Shown here piece by piece: positions 14,269-23,653 of a DNA stretch of 64,000 bases. Every line of letters starts with the position of its first letter. Within the stretch, counting starts at the first letter, position 1. This DNA is from Parasedimentitalea psychrophila (lineage in GTDB: Bacteria; Pseudomonadota; Alphaproteobacteria; Rhodobacterales; Rhodobacteraceae). The DNA is taken from NCBI RefSeq assembly GCF_030285785.1, contig NZ_CP127247.1, positions 1,325,501 through 1,389,500 on the forward strand, in the 5' to 3' direction. The notes beneath the pieces were generated by a model, which had not been told where the DNA came from, searched no databases, and saw nothing but the letters and a program-made list of their open reading frames with translations. The position numbers and the translations under genes are program-made.

Positions 14269-15717
14269 CTACTGCGCCGCCACGCCGCCAACGCGCCGCG
14301 CCTCGGTCACCGCCAGAGGAAACACTTTCGCCGGGTTCAGCAGCCACTGCGGGTCAAACACATCCTTGACCTTCAGCTGCGCTTCCAGATCCTCAGGCGC
14401 ATATTGATGCAGCATCAGGTCGCGCTTCTCGACCCCCACACCATGCTCACCGGTCAAACATCCCCCCGCCTCAACACAGAGCTTCAGGATATCAGCACCA
14501 AACTCTTCGCAGAGCTCCAGATCCCCCGGTTTATTAGCATCAAACAGAATCAGCGGATGCATATTGCCATCACCGGCATGGAACACATTCGCCACATCCA
14601 ACCCGTACTGCTTGGACAGCTCACCAATCCGGCGCAGCACCATCGGCAGTTCGGTTACCGGGATGGTGCCATCCAGACACATGTAATCGTTAATCTGCCC
14701 CATGGCACCAAAGGCCGACTTGCGCCCCAGCCAGATCCGCCCAGCCTCCTCGGCATCCTGTGCTTCGCGCAGCTCAACCGGATTATGCGAGCGGGCAATC
14801 TCGGTGATCAGTTTCAACTGATGATCGATCTCATCCGGGCTGCCCTCGACCTCGATGATCAGCAAGGCCTCACACATGGGATAGCCGGCCTTTGCAAAGG
14901 CCTCGCAGGCCTCAATGCACGGACGGTCCATGAATTCGATCGCCACCGGCAAAACACCGGCCTTGATGATGTCGCTGACACAGGCGCCGGCCACCTCGTT
15001 GCTGTCATAGCCAATCAACACCGGCCGCGCACCCTCGGGCTTGTGCAAAATCCGCAATGTCGCCTCGGTCACCACGCCCAGTTGACCCTCGCTGCCGCAG
15101 ATCACCCCCAACAGATCAAGGCCCCCTGCATCCAGATGGGCACCGCCAATCTCGACCACGGTGCCATCCATCATCACCAGCGTCACCCCCATCAGATTGT
15201 TGGTGGTCACGCCATACTTAAGACAATGCGCGCCGCCTGAATTCATCGCGATATTGCCGGCAATCGCACAGGCCAGTTGCGATGACGGATCCGGCGCATA
15301 AAAGAAGTCCTCTTCCTCCACCGCTCCCGAAACACTCAGGTTGGTGCGCCCGGTCTGCACCCGAATCACCCGGTTGTCATAATCCGTCTCCAGCACCTCG
15401 TTCATCCGGGCGACACCCAGAATGACCGAATCCGCGGTCGGCAACGCGCCGCCCGCCAGCGAGGTCCCCGCCCCACGCGGCACCACCGGCACCCCCTCCT
15501 GGTGACAGATACGCAGCACCTGCGACACTTGCTGCGTGGTGCGCGGCAGCACCACCAGCAGCGGCGGACAGCGATAGGCGGTCAGCGCGTCACATTCATA
15601 GGCGCGGGTTTCGACCTCGTCCTGGATCAACGCATCCGCGGGCAAGACCGCTGACAGCCTGGCGGCCAACTCGGCTTTGCGTGCCAGAATGGCGGGGTTG
15701 GGGGATGGCATCTCCAT
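14269..15717 (-). CDS. glcD: Glycolate oxidase catalytic (FAD) subunit
   Basis: GlcD oxidises glycolate to glyoxylate. The protein has 482 aa from ATG 15717 (MEMPSPNPA), preceded by AAAAGGAGAG. It has the VAO-type FAD domain (VVPRGAGTSLAGGALP near 90; AIAGNIAMNSGGAHCLKYGVT near 150) and a C-terminal FAD-linked oxidase domain with NVFHAGDGNMHPL and GCLTGEHGVGVEKR. First gene of glcDEF. A palindrome sits directly before the ribosome site, so a repressor or activator there would control the operon. D-lactate dehydrogenases share the fold, but the glcE/glcF neighbours settle the call. Confidence 0.94.
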   Translation of the reverse strand: MEMPSPNPAILARKAELAARLSAVLPADALIQDEVETRAYECDALTAYRCPPLLVVLPRTTQQVSQVLRICHQEGVPVVPRGAGTSLAGGALPTADSVILGVARMNEVLETDYDNRVIRVQTGRTNLSVSGAVEEEDFFYAPDPSSQLACAIAGNIAMNSGGAHCLKYGVTTNNLMGVTLVMMDGTVVEIGGAHLDAGGLDLLGVICGSEGQLGVVTEATLRILHKPEGARPVLIGYDSNEVAGACVSDIIKAGVLPVAIEFMDRPCIEACEAFAKAGYPMCEALLIIEVEGSPDEIDHQLKLITEIARSHNPVELREAQDAEEAGRIWLGRKSAFGAMGQINDYMCLDGTIPVTELPMVLRRIGELSKQYGLDVANVFHAGDGNMHPLILFDANKPGDLELCEEFGADILKLCVEAGGCLTGEHGVGVEKRDLMLHQYAPEDLEAQLKVKDVFDPQWLLNPAKVFPLAVTEARRVGGVAAQ

Positions 15718-15729
15718 GGGGCTCTCCTT

Positions 15730-15750
15730 TTGGTAAAATATTATTACCAA
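15730..15750. promoter_or_regulatory. Palindromic operator candidate at the glcD / DUF599 divergent promoter
   Basis: TTGGTAA-N7-TTACCAA is a perfect 7-bp inverted repeat with an AT-rich centre. It ends 12 bp before the glcD start and lies 45 bp before the divergent gene. The GGT...ACC arms recall GntR-family sites, but the gap is wider than usual for the FadR type. Confidence 0.55.
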
Positions 15751-15795
15751 TCCATGGACGCTGGCAAGAACCAAAATGTCACGCTAGACTACGGC

Positions 15796-16521
15796 ATGAA
15801 CTGGACCGAACGACTGAACCTGTTTTCCGCCCTCGACATCACCGCCCTTGCCCTGCTGATTGGCAGCTGGATGTGGATCGGCTGGCGGATTGAAAATCCC
15901 AGACCCGGGCGCCCCTCGGTCTCGGTGCTGATGGCCGACTTCCGGCGTGACTGGATGGTGCAAATGGTGACCCGGCAACCTCGGATGTTTGACGCGCAAC
16001 TGATCAGCAGCCTGCGTCAGGGCGCCATATTTTTCACCTCGGCCTCGATGATTGCCATTGGCGGCGGCCTCGCCCTTATTGGCAATACCGACCAACTGGC
16101 CGGTGTTGCCAACGACCTGACCCAAAGCACCGTGCCTGCCTTTGTCTGGGAGATCAAACTGCTGACCGCGCTGCTGCTGCTGACCAACTCGTTTTTGAAA
16201 TATGTCTGGGCCCATCGGCTGTTCGGCTATTGCTCGGTGCTGATGGCGGCAGTGCCCAACGACCCCGATGATCCGCTGTCGCTGCCCCGCGCCGCCCAGG
16301 CGGCCGAGCTCAGCATCACCGCCGCCCGCAGCTTCAACATCGGTATGCGCTCCACCTATTTTGCGCTGGCAGCACTGGCCTGGCTGGCCGGTTCGGTGGC
16401 GCTAATCGGCGCCACCCTGCTGACCCTGGCGGTTCTGTTCCGCCGCGAGTTCGCCTCGCAGTCGCGCAGCATCCTGCTTCAGGTCCCGGCCACCTCGGCC
16501 AAGGCAACCGCAGCAAAGTGA
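15796..16521 (+). CDS. DUF599 inner-membrane protein
   Basis: The protein has 241 aa from ATG 15796 (MNWTERLNLFSALD); the earlier ATGs at 15730 and 15754 would put the start inside the glcD control region. Four hydrophobic segments are visible (about residues 12-30, 75-97, 115-137, 190-220). It has the DUF599 pattern RxxWM...R.PR..DaqLi..L..gaiFF.S and SFNiGmRsyyFa. Function of the family is unknown. It is divergent from glcD with a 78-bp shared promoter region. Confidence 0.85.
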   Translation: MNWTERLNLFSALDITALALLIGSWMWIGWRIENPRPGRPSVSVLMADFRRDWMVQMVTRQPRMFDAQLISSLRQGAIFFTSASMIAIGGGLALIGNTDQLAGVANDLTQSTVPAFVWEIKLLTALLLLTNSFLKYVWAHRLFGYCSVLMAAVPNDPDDPLSLPRAAQAAELSITAARSFNIGMRSTYFALAALAWLAGSVALIGATLLTLAVLFRREFASQSRSILLQVPATSAKATAAK

Positions 16522-16659
16522 ACACCGGCACAGACCATCCGCTGCACCGCATGGACGTCTTCGACAGCTGCGGCACGGTAGCAGGCCCTGCCTGACCCCA
16601 GCAGCCTCGCAGACCTTTGCGCGCTGAGGAGGTCACTGTGACAGTGTCCCACTCAACGT

Positions 16660-17652
16660 CTAATGCTGGCTGGAAAAATCATTGAGCCCCGCAGCTTCGG
16701 CACGCAGGCTTGCCAGTGTCACCATCAGATCAAGCTTCGGGGTTGCGACCCCGACCATTTCCGCCAGGCGCAGGATGATTGTATAGAGCGACTCGATCTC
16801 CATCTTCCGGCCTTGCTCAAGATCCTGGAGGATACTGGGCTTGTGCGCCAGCGCCTGCATATGCGCGACCACCTTGTCGATATCGCGTGAGGGCGCCCGA
16901 CCGAGCGCTTCAGCGACAGCAATGATTTCAGCCAACAGCCCCCGCATGGCGGCCTCGCAGGAGGGTCGCGCTGTGATCTGATCAACGGTGCATTGGGTCA
17001 GAATGGCCATCAGGCCGGAGGCCACGTTGTTCTGCAGTTTCGACCAGATCACATCGCGAATGTCACCGGTGACCGATGTTGCCAGCCCTCCACCGGTGAG
17101 GACATCCGCGACTGCGGTCGCGCGGGCCGATACGGTGCCATCGGGTTCGCCAATGACCAGACGGCTGTTTGCCTGCGCCAGCCGCACAACGCCGGGTGAC
17201 ACCACTTCGCTGGCCGAATAGACCACACAGCCCAGGGCGCGTTCGGGTCCGACGGCCTCCCAGACTGCGCGCTCGGGATCAATGGTGGCAAGCTGGGTGC
17301 CGTCCAGGTTGCCGCCGTGGCGGTAGAAGTACCACCACGGGATTCCGTTCATCGCAAAGACCACCGCAGTACCGGGACCAAGCAAAGGCCCGATGGCCCG
17401 GGCAACCCCGGCAAGTGCGGGCGCTTTCACCGCCACGATCACCACGTCCTGTGGCCCCAGCTCCCTGGGGTCCTCAGTCGCCGCAACCGGGGCCATTAGC
17501 GCGCCCTCAGGGGTCTGCACCCGCAACCCGGCGCTGCGAATTGCGGCAAGGTTCTGACCGCGGGCAATGACAGAGGTCTCGGCGCCGCCCAGATGACATC
17601 GCGTCGCGAGATATCCGCCGACCGCACCGGCGCCAAATATGCATATTTTCAT
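16660..17652 (-). CDS. Ketopantoate-reductase-family (PanE/ApbA-like) oxidoreductase
   Basis: This 330-aa protein starts at ATG 17652. It has an N-terminal NAD(P)H Rossmann motif GAGAVGGYLATRC (near 7), a central AVKAPAL segment, the family Lys in VIWSKLQNNVASG (about 205-217) and a helical ApbA C-terminal domain. PanE-like proteins in catabolic clusters often reduce or oxidise other 2-keto or 2-hydroxy acids. Because it sits behind an SDR and opposite an isomerase, a role in the local pathway rather than pantothenate synthesis is likely (inference). Confidence 0.8.
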   Translation of the reverse strand: MKICIFGAGAVGGYLATRCHLGGAETSVIARGQNLAAIRSAGLRVQTPEGALMAPVAATEDPRELGPQDVVIVAVKAPALAGVARAIGPLLGPGTAVVFAMNGIPWWYFYRHGGNLDGTQLATIDPERAVWEAVGPERALGCVVYSASEVVSPGVVRLAQANSRLVIGEPDGTVSARATAVADVLTGGGLATSVTGDIRDVIWSKLQNNVASGLMAILTQCTVDQITARPSCEAAMRGLLAEIIAVAEALGRAPSRDIDKVVAHMQALAHKPSILQDLEQGRKMEIESLYTIILRLAEMVGVATPKLDLMVTLASLRAEAAGLNDFSSQH

Positions 17653-17711
17653 CACTCTAGTCCTGTCATGACGGGGTTCTGGATCAAAGCCAGCGGCCTG
17701 ACTTACCTGGT

Positions 17712-18458
17712 TCAGCCCCGGCCCAGGAACGGCATTTGCGAGGACATCACCATAACCGATTGCATGTTTGCCGACAGATCCATGTTTGCCATCAGCAGGA
17801 TCGTGTCGCCAACATTGGCGGCGTCCATCGTGGGCTCTGATACCACTGTGCCATTGGGCTGTGGAACACCGCCTGCCATGCGGGCAGTCATCGGTGTCGC
17901 CGCGTTGCCAATGTCGATCTGAGCACAGACGATATTATGCGCCCGACCGTCCAGGGCAATGCATTTTGTCAGACCGGTGATCGCATGTTTGGTGGTGGTA
18001 TAAGGCGCCGATCCCGGCCTTGGCGCATGGGCCGACAATGAGCCATTGTTGATAATGCGACCGCCTTGAGGCGACTGATCACGCATGGTGCGATAGGCCG
18101 CATTTGCGCAGAGGAACATCCCGTTCAAATTGACCTCAACAACCCTGAGCCAGGTGTCATAGGTTACCTCTCCGAAATTGGTGCTGGGCGCGCCGCCACC
18201 GGCATTGTTGAACAATGTGTCCAACCGCCCAAAGGTTTCGGTCACAGTGGCAAACAAGTTTTCCACCTCTTCAGGCATGGTCACATCCGTCGGCACAACC
18301 AATGGCGTCCCTGCGGTGGCCATGGAGGCGGTTTCCTCCAGCACATCTGATCTGCGACCGGCCAAGCCGACGGACCAGCCGTCGTTCAACAACGCCAGCG
18401 CCGCCGCACGCCCCACTCCGCTGCCTGCGCCAGTCACCACTGCAACACCTTTTCCCAT
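17712..18458 (-). CDS. Short-chain dehydrogenase/reductase
   Basis: The protein has 248 aa from ATG 18458 ([10 protein letters not shown]), preceded by AAGGGGAGA; 28 extra upstream codons are rejected. Classical SDR features are TGAGSGVG (cofactor binding), NNAGGG, Ser in NNGSLSAH, and YTTTK (Tyr/Lys of the catalytic tetrad). Substrate unknown. The PanE-like gene follows 59 nt downstream on the same strand, so the two oxidoreductases probably act in one pathway. The downstream half ([35 protein letters not shown]) is typical of polyol or sugar-acid SDRs. Confidence 0.85.
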   Translation of the reverse strand: MGKGVAVVTGAGSGVGRAAALALLNDGWSVGLAGRRSDVLEETASMATAGTPLVVPTDVTMPEEVENLFATVTETFGRLDTLFNNAGGGAPSTNFGEVTYDTWLRVVEVNLNGMFLCANAAYRTMRDQSPQGGRIINNGSLSAHAPRPGSAPYTTTKHAITGLTKCIALDGRAHNIVCAQIDIGNAATPMTARMAGGVPQPNGTVVSEPTMDAANVGDTILLMANMDLSANMQSVMVMSSQMPFLGRG

Positions 18459-18895
18459 TTCATTCTCCCCTTCAGCATCCGCTTGTTTTCTCATGCATGC
18501 TTGCTTCAACCGGAACGGCAAACGGCAAGTCATTCGCTGCATTGGCTATATGCAGGACCCGCAGCTTGGTAAGGGGTGTCGCTGACCCAATTGGCCAAAT
18601 GGTTCCGCTTTGAAATTCCGCCCACTCCAGAATGCCCCTAGTCTGAGACGGGAATTTCATCACTGGAGCAAGCAAATCCCGCTCCGCCAACCGCCTTGGT
18701 TGCAAGGAGCGCATGTCATCACCCGAAAAATCACGGCTCGGTTTGGACCTCCGATATGAAGGCACCAGTTCGGAGCCATGTGACTGCACATGGACACGAA
18801 CAAACCTGCCCAACTGTCATTTTGTAGCCGCAGCCATTGCGGTCCAGCAGATATGCGCAATGCGTTCACATAATTCTTTGAAGTAGACGAAAATC
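18459..18895. other. 437-bp gene-free divergent promoter region
   Basis: The region separates the minus-strand SDR/PanE-like pair from the plus-strand isomerase. Open frames here lack coding character and ribosome sites. I see no repeat or strong promoter; it presumably holds control sites for both directions. Confidence 0.5.
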
Positions 18896-19738
18896 ATGAT
18901 CCGTAACTTTAGAACTGCCCTTCACACATGGACCATCCATACCACGCCGCTTGACGTCTGTCTGGATGCGGCTGCCAAGGCTGGGTTTGATGCCATTGAA
19001 ATCCGAAGAAGCGACATCGTCGATTGCTATGATCGCGGAATGCGCAAACAGGACGTTATTTCAATGATCCGGGACAGCGGCCTCCAGCTGGGTGTACTGG
19101 GCACCGAATACGGCTGGTTCTTCACGCCTCCGGACGAACAGAAGCGGTTGTTTGACGTTCTGCACGAGACTTGCGAGATTGCCAGCGCACTTGGCTGTGA
19201 CATGATCATGAGCGCTCCGGGTCAGGTGACCGGCACCGTCGCCGACGCCACCGCCGCCACCCGGACCGCAGGGGCTATCGTCGCCGAACACGGGCTGAAA
19301 CTGGCGCTGGAGTTCAATTCCCAGCACCCGGTTGTCAATCGCACCGAGGTATTGCGGCAGATCATAACCGGAGCGGGTCAGCAAAACTGCGGCATGTTGC
19401 TGGATGCCTATCACCTGCAGCGCAGCGAAGGCATTCGGGGTGGCCTGAGCACTGTCAGCGGCGCGGAATTATTTGCCTTTCAGTACAGCGATGTGCCGCC
19501 TCAGCCGGCACCAGGGGTGCGGCGACCGATTGACCGGTTGGTTCCGGGCAAGGGCATCATTGACTGGAACCACCTGTTCACCCGGCTGAGCGAGATCGGC
19601 TACCACGGCTACCTGAGTTACGAAGCGCCGAACCCCGAGTTTTGGCAGCGCTCTCCCTACGAGGTCTGCGCCGAAGGGATTGAGATCACCAAGACCTTGT
19701 TGGAGCGTGCCCAGCAATCTCTGAACACCACTGCCTAA
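18896..19738 (+). CDS. Sugar phosphate isomerase/epimerase-like TIM barrel
   Basis: This 280-aa protein of the xylose-isomerase-like AP endonuclease 2 superfamily shows the metal ligands typical of the fold: Glu near 149 (LALEFNSQHP), Asp/His in LLDAYHLQRS, an FQYSDVPP strand and Glu in YLSYEAPNPEFW. Such enzymes isomerise or epimerise keto sugars and keto acids, or dehydrate inosose and 3-dehydroshikimate. Substrate not readable here. It lies 30 nt upstream of a GlcG/HbpS-like gene, probably co-transcribed. Confidence 0.82.
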   Translation: MIRNFRTALHTWTIHTTPLDVCLDAAAKAGFDAIEIRRSDIVDCYDRGMRKQDVISMIRDSGLQLGVLGTEYGWFFTPPDEQKRLFDVLHETCEIASALGCDMIMSAPGQVTGTVADATAATRTAGAIVAEHGLKLALEFNSQHPVVNRTEVLRQIITGAGQQNCGMLLDAYHLQRSEGIRGGLSTVSGAELFAFQYSDVPPQPAPGVRRPIDRLVPGKGIIDWNHLFTRLSEIGYHGYLSYEAPNPEFWQRSPYEVCAEGIEITKTLLERAQQSLNTTA

Positions 19739-19768
19739 AGAAAACTGCCTGAAAAAAGGAATACAAAC

Positions 19769-20200
19769 ATGACCACTATTTCACTCAAGGACGCCTCTGT
19801 CATTGTGGATACCGCGCTCGCAACGGGCCGTGAAAACAGCTATGATCCGCTGACGGTCATCATCTTGGACGCCGGCGGGCATATTGTGGCCGCCAAGCGC
19901 GAGGATGGCAGCGGAATCCTGCGGTATGAGCTGGCAAATGGTAAGGCCTATGGAGCGCTGGGGTTCGGATTGGGCTCCCGCGATCTTGCCAAGCGGGCGC
20001 AAAAAGTACCCGGTTTCATGAGCGCCGCCTCTGACGCCTCTGGCGGGCGCTGTGTGCCGGCCCCGGGCGGTGTCCTGATCAAGAATTCCAACGGCCAGAT
20101 CATTGGCGCTGTCGGGATCTCGGGCGACACCGGCGACAATGACGAAATCTGTGCCATGGCTGGAATTGAGGCGGCTGGGTTGCGCGGTGATGGTGGCTGA
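19769..20200 (+). CDS. GlcG/HbpS-family protein
   Basis: This 143-aa single-domain protein has the DUF336 (GlcG/HbpS) pattern: DPLTVIILDAGGHIVAAKREDG, KAYGALGFG, and PGGVLIKNSNGQIIGAVGISGDTGDNDE. No signal peptide. The family includes haem-degrading HbpS and many small proteins in hydroxyacid and aromatic catabolic clusters whose role is unclear. It follows the TIM-barrel gene closely, supporting a place in the same pathway. Confidence 0.83.
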   Translation: MTTISLKDASVIVDTALATGRENSYDPLTVIILDAGGHIVAAKREDGSGILRYELANGKAYGALGFGLGSRDLAKRAQKVPGFMSAASDASGGRCVPAPGGVLIKNSNGQIIGAVGISGDTGDNDEICAMAGIEAAGLRGDGG

Positions 20201-20257
20201 AGCAATCGTCTTGGCCGCTTGATTGCCTAGCAACAGGCGTTTCGACAGATCCGTTAG

Positions 20258-20284
20258 AGGGAGGCGTTCACTGGACGCCCCCCT
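20258..20284 (+). terminator. Probable terminator after the GlcG/HbpS-like gene
   Basis: A 10-bp stem with one mismatch (AGGGAGGCGT/ACGCCCCCCT) and a 7-nt loop is followed by TTAGCCTTTGG. It lies about 55 nt past the stop, between convergent genes. The T-run is weak. Confidence 0.5.
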
Positions 20285-20385
20285 TAGCCTTTGGCCGCTG
20301 ATGACTATAATCAGTGGTGAGATGTAAATTGCGACACAGAGGCCAGCATCTGTCTTGGCCCAATTGCAATTGGCACCCGGACATT

Positions 20386-21345
20386 TCAGCCAATAAGGTC
20401 AAACGTCGATGGCTCAAAGAGGTCCTCAAGCGTCACCGGTTGGGTCAGCACGCCCTGCGACAAGCATTGGTCCAGATAGCCCTCAAGCAATGCCCGGTTG
20501 GGGGCGATGCCGTAGGGAAGGGGGTCGGCACCGCGCTCCAGTATCCGTTGGTGCATCTTGTCGATAGGCGTTGGGGTCTCGATATCGCCAGCCCGCAGCC
20601 GATTGATGTAGATCTGCTTGGAGGCGGTGAAAGCCTTGAACAGGGCTTTTGGCAACTCAGGATAACGCGCCAGCACATCATTGCGCACCACCATCAGATG
20701 ATTGATCGGGTAGTGTCCGCGCTGGTCGAATGCGTTCAGCCCGGCGGCAAGCCCATCGGCATGCAGAGGCACCACATTGTCATATTCCGCGGGGATATCT
20801 TCCTTGAAAAACCCAATGGTCGCCGGCAACGCACCGGTCTGAAGCTCTTGCCTCAGATCACGTCCGGCCTCCAATTGTCGGGTATTCGCCGGCGGGCGAA
20901 ACTCTGCCACATGATCGTCGCTGGTCAGCACCCAGTTTACGCTTTCCGGGCTAAGCCCGTGTTCCTTGGCCAGGATCTCGCGCGCCCATACACCGGTGGT
21001 GACCGTGTAGCCCCGGTCAACGCCGACGCTCTGGCCGGCCAATTGTTTGGGGTCGGTGATCCCGGCATTGCGGTTGAACAGGATGGCCCCGTGGTGGAAC
21101 TCCCGCACCAGGAATATGGGAAGTGCAGTAAACTCGGCGCCCTGTTCGCGGGCCGCAACATAGGTCGTCAACGCCAGCTCGCTGATCGCGAATTCGTTGG
21201 TGCGGACCATGCGTCGAAAGGCCCCGTCCATCGCCTCCTCGTCATGGATTGTCAGGTCGAATCCATCGACGGACACCTGTCCGTCCCTTAGCGGCGTGAC
21301 ATTGTCCTGCATACGCAGAACGATATCGAGATTGGGTTTGTCCAT
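20386..21345 (-). CDS. 4,5-dihydroxyphthalate-decarboxylase-like protein (paralogue 1)
   Basis: The 319-aa protein lacks a signal peptide and has the periplasmic-binding-protein-like fold seen in Pht5-type decarboxylases. Typical stretches are DNVTPLRDGQVSVDGFDLTIH at the start, FAISELALTTYVAAREQG near 52, TALPIFLVREFHHGAILFNRNAGI near 73 and a KxLxGxxVGVDRGYTVTTGVWAREIL segment. It is distantly related to the second copy at 26176. ATG 21345 follows AAGGACAACG. Last gene of the tct block, 84 nt after tctA. Decarboxylation of an aromatic or keto acid is possible; the real substrate is unknown. Confidence 0.75.
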   Translation of the reverse strand: MDKPNLDIVLRMQDNVTPLRDGQVSVDGFDLTIHDEEAMDGAFRRMVRTNEFAISELALTTYVAAREQGAEFTALPIFLVREFHHGAILFNRNAGITDPKQLAGQSVGVDRGYTVTTGVWAREILAKEHGLSPESVNWVLTSDDHVAEFRPPANTRQLEAGRDLRQELQTGALPATIGFFKEDIPAEYDNVVPLHADGLAAGLNAFDQRGHYPINHLMVVRNDVLARYPELPKALFKAFTASKQIYINRLRAGDIETPTPIDKMHQRILERGADPLPYGIAPNRALLEGYLDQCLSQGVLTQPVTLEDLFEPSTFDLIG

Positions 21346-21429
21346 CTTCGTTGTCCTTCAAGTCTTCAATTGGGCGCCAACAGGTTGTGACGCCGTCCAA
21401 GCGGAACCGGCAGGCAGTTCGTTCGCCGC

Positions 21430-22959
21430 TTATTCCTGCAATTTGCCCTGGCTTACTGCCTTGCTTCGCATGCTGCCAAAGGCGCTGTAGAGAAAGGTGG
21501 CAAGGGCGAGCGCCAGAATGGTAAGTGTGATCGGTCGCGCCAGCACCACGCTAAGATCGCCTGCATGGATCGTCATCGCGCGCGACATGTTTGTCTCGAT
21601 AATCGGCCCCATAACAAAGGCAAGAACCACCGGAACAACGGGGATGTCGATCTTGACCATCCAATAAGCCACAAGACTAAAGACAATGACCATAACCACA
21701 TGCGCGGTATAATTGGCATAGGCATAGGTGCCCAGCAGGATCAGGATGAACACAAACGGTCCGAGAATGCGCCGCGCGACGTTTGAGATATAGGCAAAGC
21801 CGCGGGTGTAGATCAGACCCAGTATCAGCAACCAGATGTTGATGAATATCAGCCCAACAAAGATCGTGGTGATAAGCTCTGGCTCTGCCCCGAACAACAG
21901 CGGCCCAGGTACGATCCCCTTGCTAATGAGCACGCTCAGAAGGATGGCGGCAGACCCCGATCCGGGAATACCCAGCGTCAGAGAGGGCACAAGTGTACCC
22001 GCCACTACGGCATTGTTGGCGGTCTCCGGCGCAGCCAGGCCTTCGGGAATGCCGGTGCCGAATTCTTCCTTTGGCCGCTTCGACCAGCGCTTTTCTTCGC
22101 CATAAGCGATAAGCGAGCCAATTGAGGCCCCGGCACCTGGGATTGCGCCAATCGCCGTGCCAATCAAGCTGCAGCGAATCCAAGTCGGGATCAGCCTGAT
22201 CATGTCGCCCTTCTGCAGCCGGTCATCAGTCTTCTGAGCGTCGTGTTGAAGGACGGTCTTTGGCGTCTCCACAGTTTTGCGGTGAGAGATCAGCAGCCGA
22301 AGCGCCTCGGGGCCGGCAAGAAAGGCGATAATGACGACAACAAGCGGGATACCATCGGTAAGGAAGCCCTGATTGAAGGTAAAGCGCATCCCGCCGAAAT
22401 CGGAACTGCCTATTGTGGACAGGAACAAACCAAGCCCTGCGGCAAGAAAGCCTCGGGTTGGATCCCGCCCAAAGAAGCTGCCGATGATCGACAGGCCAAA
22501 AAGTCCTAAAGCAAACATTTCGCCCGGACCGAACTCGAGCGCGATACTGGCAATCCAGCCGCCAACGAAGATGAAAATCAGGGTGCTGGAGATGCCGCCA
22601 ATCACCCCGGAAACCAGTGAAATCTTAAGGGCGCGGTTCGGATAACCTTTTTGAGCAAGTGCATAGCCATCCAAAACTGTAACAGCCTGCGCTGGCGTAC
22701 CGGGCGTTCTTATTAGAATTGCGGGTATAGAGCCGCCGTATTCTGCTGCGGAATAGACCGCGAGAAAGAATATGATCGCCACATCTGCTGGCATGGCAAA
22801 TGTCAGTGGAAACAGCAGCGCCAGAGATTGGGAACTTCCAAAGCCCGGAAGGGCACCAAGGACCACCCCGAATGTAACGCCTGATATGATCGCGACGAGC
22901 ACAGGAATACTGCCCATATTCAGCAATGCAGGTCCGAGATATAGAAATAGATTTTCCAT
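21430..22959 (-). CDS. Tripartite tricarboxylate transporter, large membrane subunit (TctA family)
   Basis: The protein has 509 aa and about 11-12 transmembrane segments. TctA landmarks are GALPGFGSSQSLALLFPLTF near 36, AEYGGSIPAILIRTPGTPAQAVTVLDGY near 72, and IPGAGASIGSLIAYGEEKRWSK near 275. It carries out cation-coupled uptake of organic acids together with TctB and TctC. It starts 6 nt after the tctB stop. Most relatives move citrate-like, dicarboxylic or aromatic acids; the substrate here is unknown. Confidence 0.92.
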   Translation of the reverse strand: MENLFLYLGPALLNMGSIPVLVAIISGVTFGVVLGALPGFGSSQSLALLFPLTFAMPADVAIIFFLAVYSAAEYGGSIPAILIRTPGTPAQAVTVLDGYALAQKGYPNRALKISLVSGVIGGISSTLIFIFVGGWIASIALEFGPGEMFALGLFGLSIIGSFFGRDPTRGFLAAGLGLFLSTIGSSDFGGMRFTFNQGFLTDGIPLVVVIIAFLAGPEALRLLISHRKTVETPKTVLQHDAQKTDDRLQKGDMIRLIPTWIRCSLIGTAIGAIPGAGASIGSLIAYGEEKRWSKRPKEEFGTGIPEGLAAPETANNAVVAGTLVPSLTLGIPGSGSAAILLSVLISKGIVPGPLLFGAEPELITTIFVGLIFINIWLLILGLIYTRGFAYISNVARRILGPFVFILILLGTYAYANYTAHVVMVIVFSLVAYWMVKIDIPVVPVVLAFVMGPIIETNMSRAMTIHAGDLSVVLARPITLTILALALATFLYSAFGSMRSKAVSQGKLQE

Positions 22960-22965
22960 GATTTT

Positions 22966-23520
22966 TTAGTACTCGCCTAGGAAAACGGGAAGGAATTTCA
23001 ACGGCAGAGGCACATTCAGACCGATGACGAAAGCAAAGTACACCAGCACCATGGTGATCAGTGCGCCGCCCAGTGCAACGGCGGCCGCTTTTGGTGCAGG
23101 CATAAGCAATCTTGGAAACAGCAGCACAAACATGAATATAGTCGTTGCGATCTCTAGCCCGAGCGGCCGAAGCAGGCTCATATATGCAAGCGAAACGCCC
23201 AGGATCAAACTTGCTTCCACAAGGTCGAATTTGATCGGACCGCTGCTGTTTTCGTCGGCCTCTTCGGCATTTTCCGGTGTGTGAGCCGCCTCAGCATCAG
23301 ACGCAAAAAATGTGCTCACCAGCAGCAGGCTTCCAAAGATCAATATCACCGCCAGGGAAATCTTGGGAAAGAAACCATCGCCGGGGTAGCCCAGCAGAAT
23401 AGACGGCGGCAAGTGCGCGGCCTTCCAGTATAGAAAGGCAGCAGCTGCCAGTGTCGCGGCCACGGAAATCAGTAGGCAGAGGCGCCGCGGGAGCCTCAAC
23501 GATCTTAAATGAACGAGCAT
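22966..23520 (-). CDS. Tripartite tricarboxylate transporter, small membrane subunit (TctB family)
   Basis: This 184-aa protein has four transmembrane segments (about residues 15-32, 50-68, 103-135, 148-170), the usual TctB plan, with a charged loop (EAAHTPENAEEADENSSGP) between helices 2 and 3. It sits between tctC and tctA in the usual CBA order. A stem-loop in the 134-nt gap upstream may set its level below that of the binding protein. Confidence 0.85.
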   Translation of the reverse strand: MLVHLRSLRLPRRLCLLISVAATLAAAAFLYWKAAHLPPSILLGYPGDGFFPKISLAVILIFGSLLLVSTFFASDAEAAHTPENAEEADENSSGPIKFDLVEASLILGVSLAYMSLLRPLGLEIATTIFMFVLLFPRLLMPAPKAAAVALGGALITMVLVYFAFVIGLNVPLPLKFLPVFLGEY

Positions 23521-23594
23521 TGAGATTAGTCCAACTTGTATAATTTCGAAGCGTAAAACGAGGTGGGCCCTTCGGCTAGCCCCCGCCGTTCCTT

Positions 23595-23618
23595 GCCCCG
23601 CAGGCGAACCTGCGGGGC
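23595..23618 (-). promoter_or_regulatory. Intercistronic stem-loop between tctC and tctB
   Basis: A 10-bp perfect stem (GCCCCGCAGG/CCTGCGGGGC) with a 4-nt loop and no T-run lies 36 nt past the tctC stop. It fits a 3' stabiliser or partial terminator that makes binding protein more abundant than the permease. Confidence 0.7.
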
Positions 23619-23653
23619 TGGGTTGAGTAACGTCACAACACCAAAGTCAGACG

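Noticed and set aside
16519-16596. 25-codon GTG frame overlapping the DUF599 stop
   Set aside because: Too short, no homologous pattern, and no coupling partner downstream.
18472-18813. 113-codon minus-strand frame upstream of the SDR
   Set aside because: It overlaps the SDR leader, lacks a ribosome site, and shows no conserved pattern.
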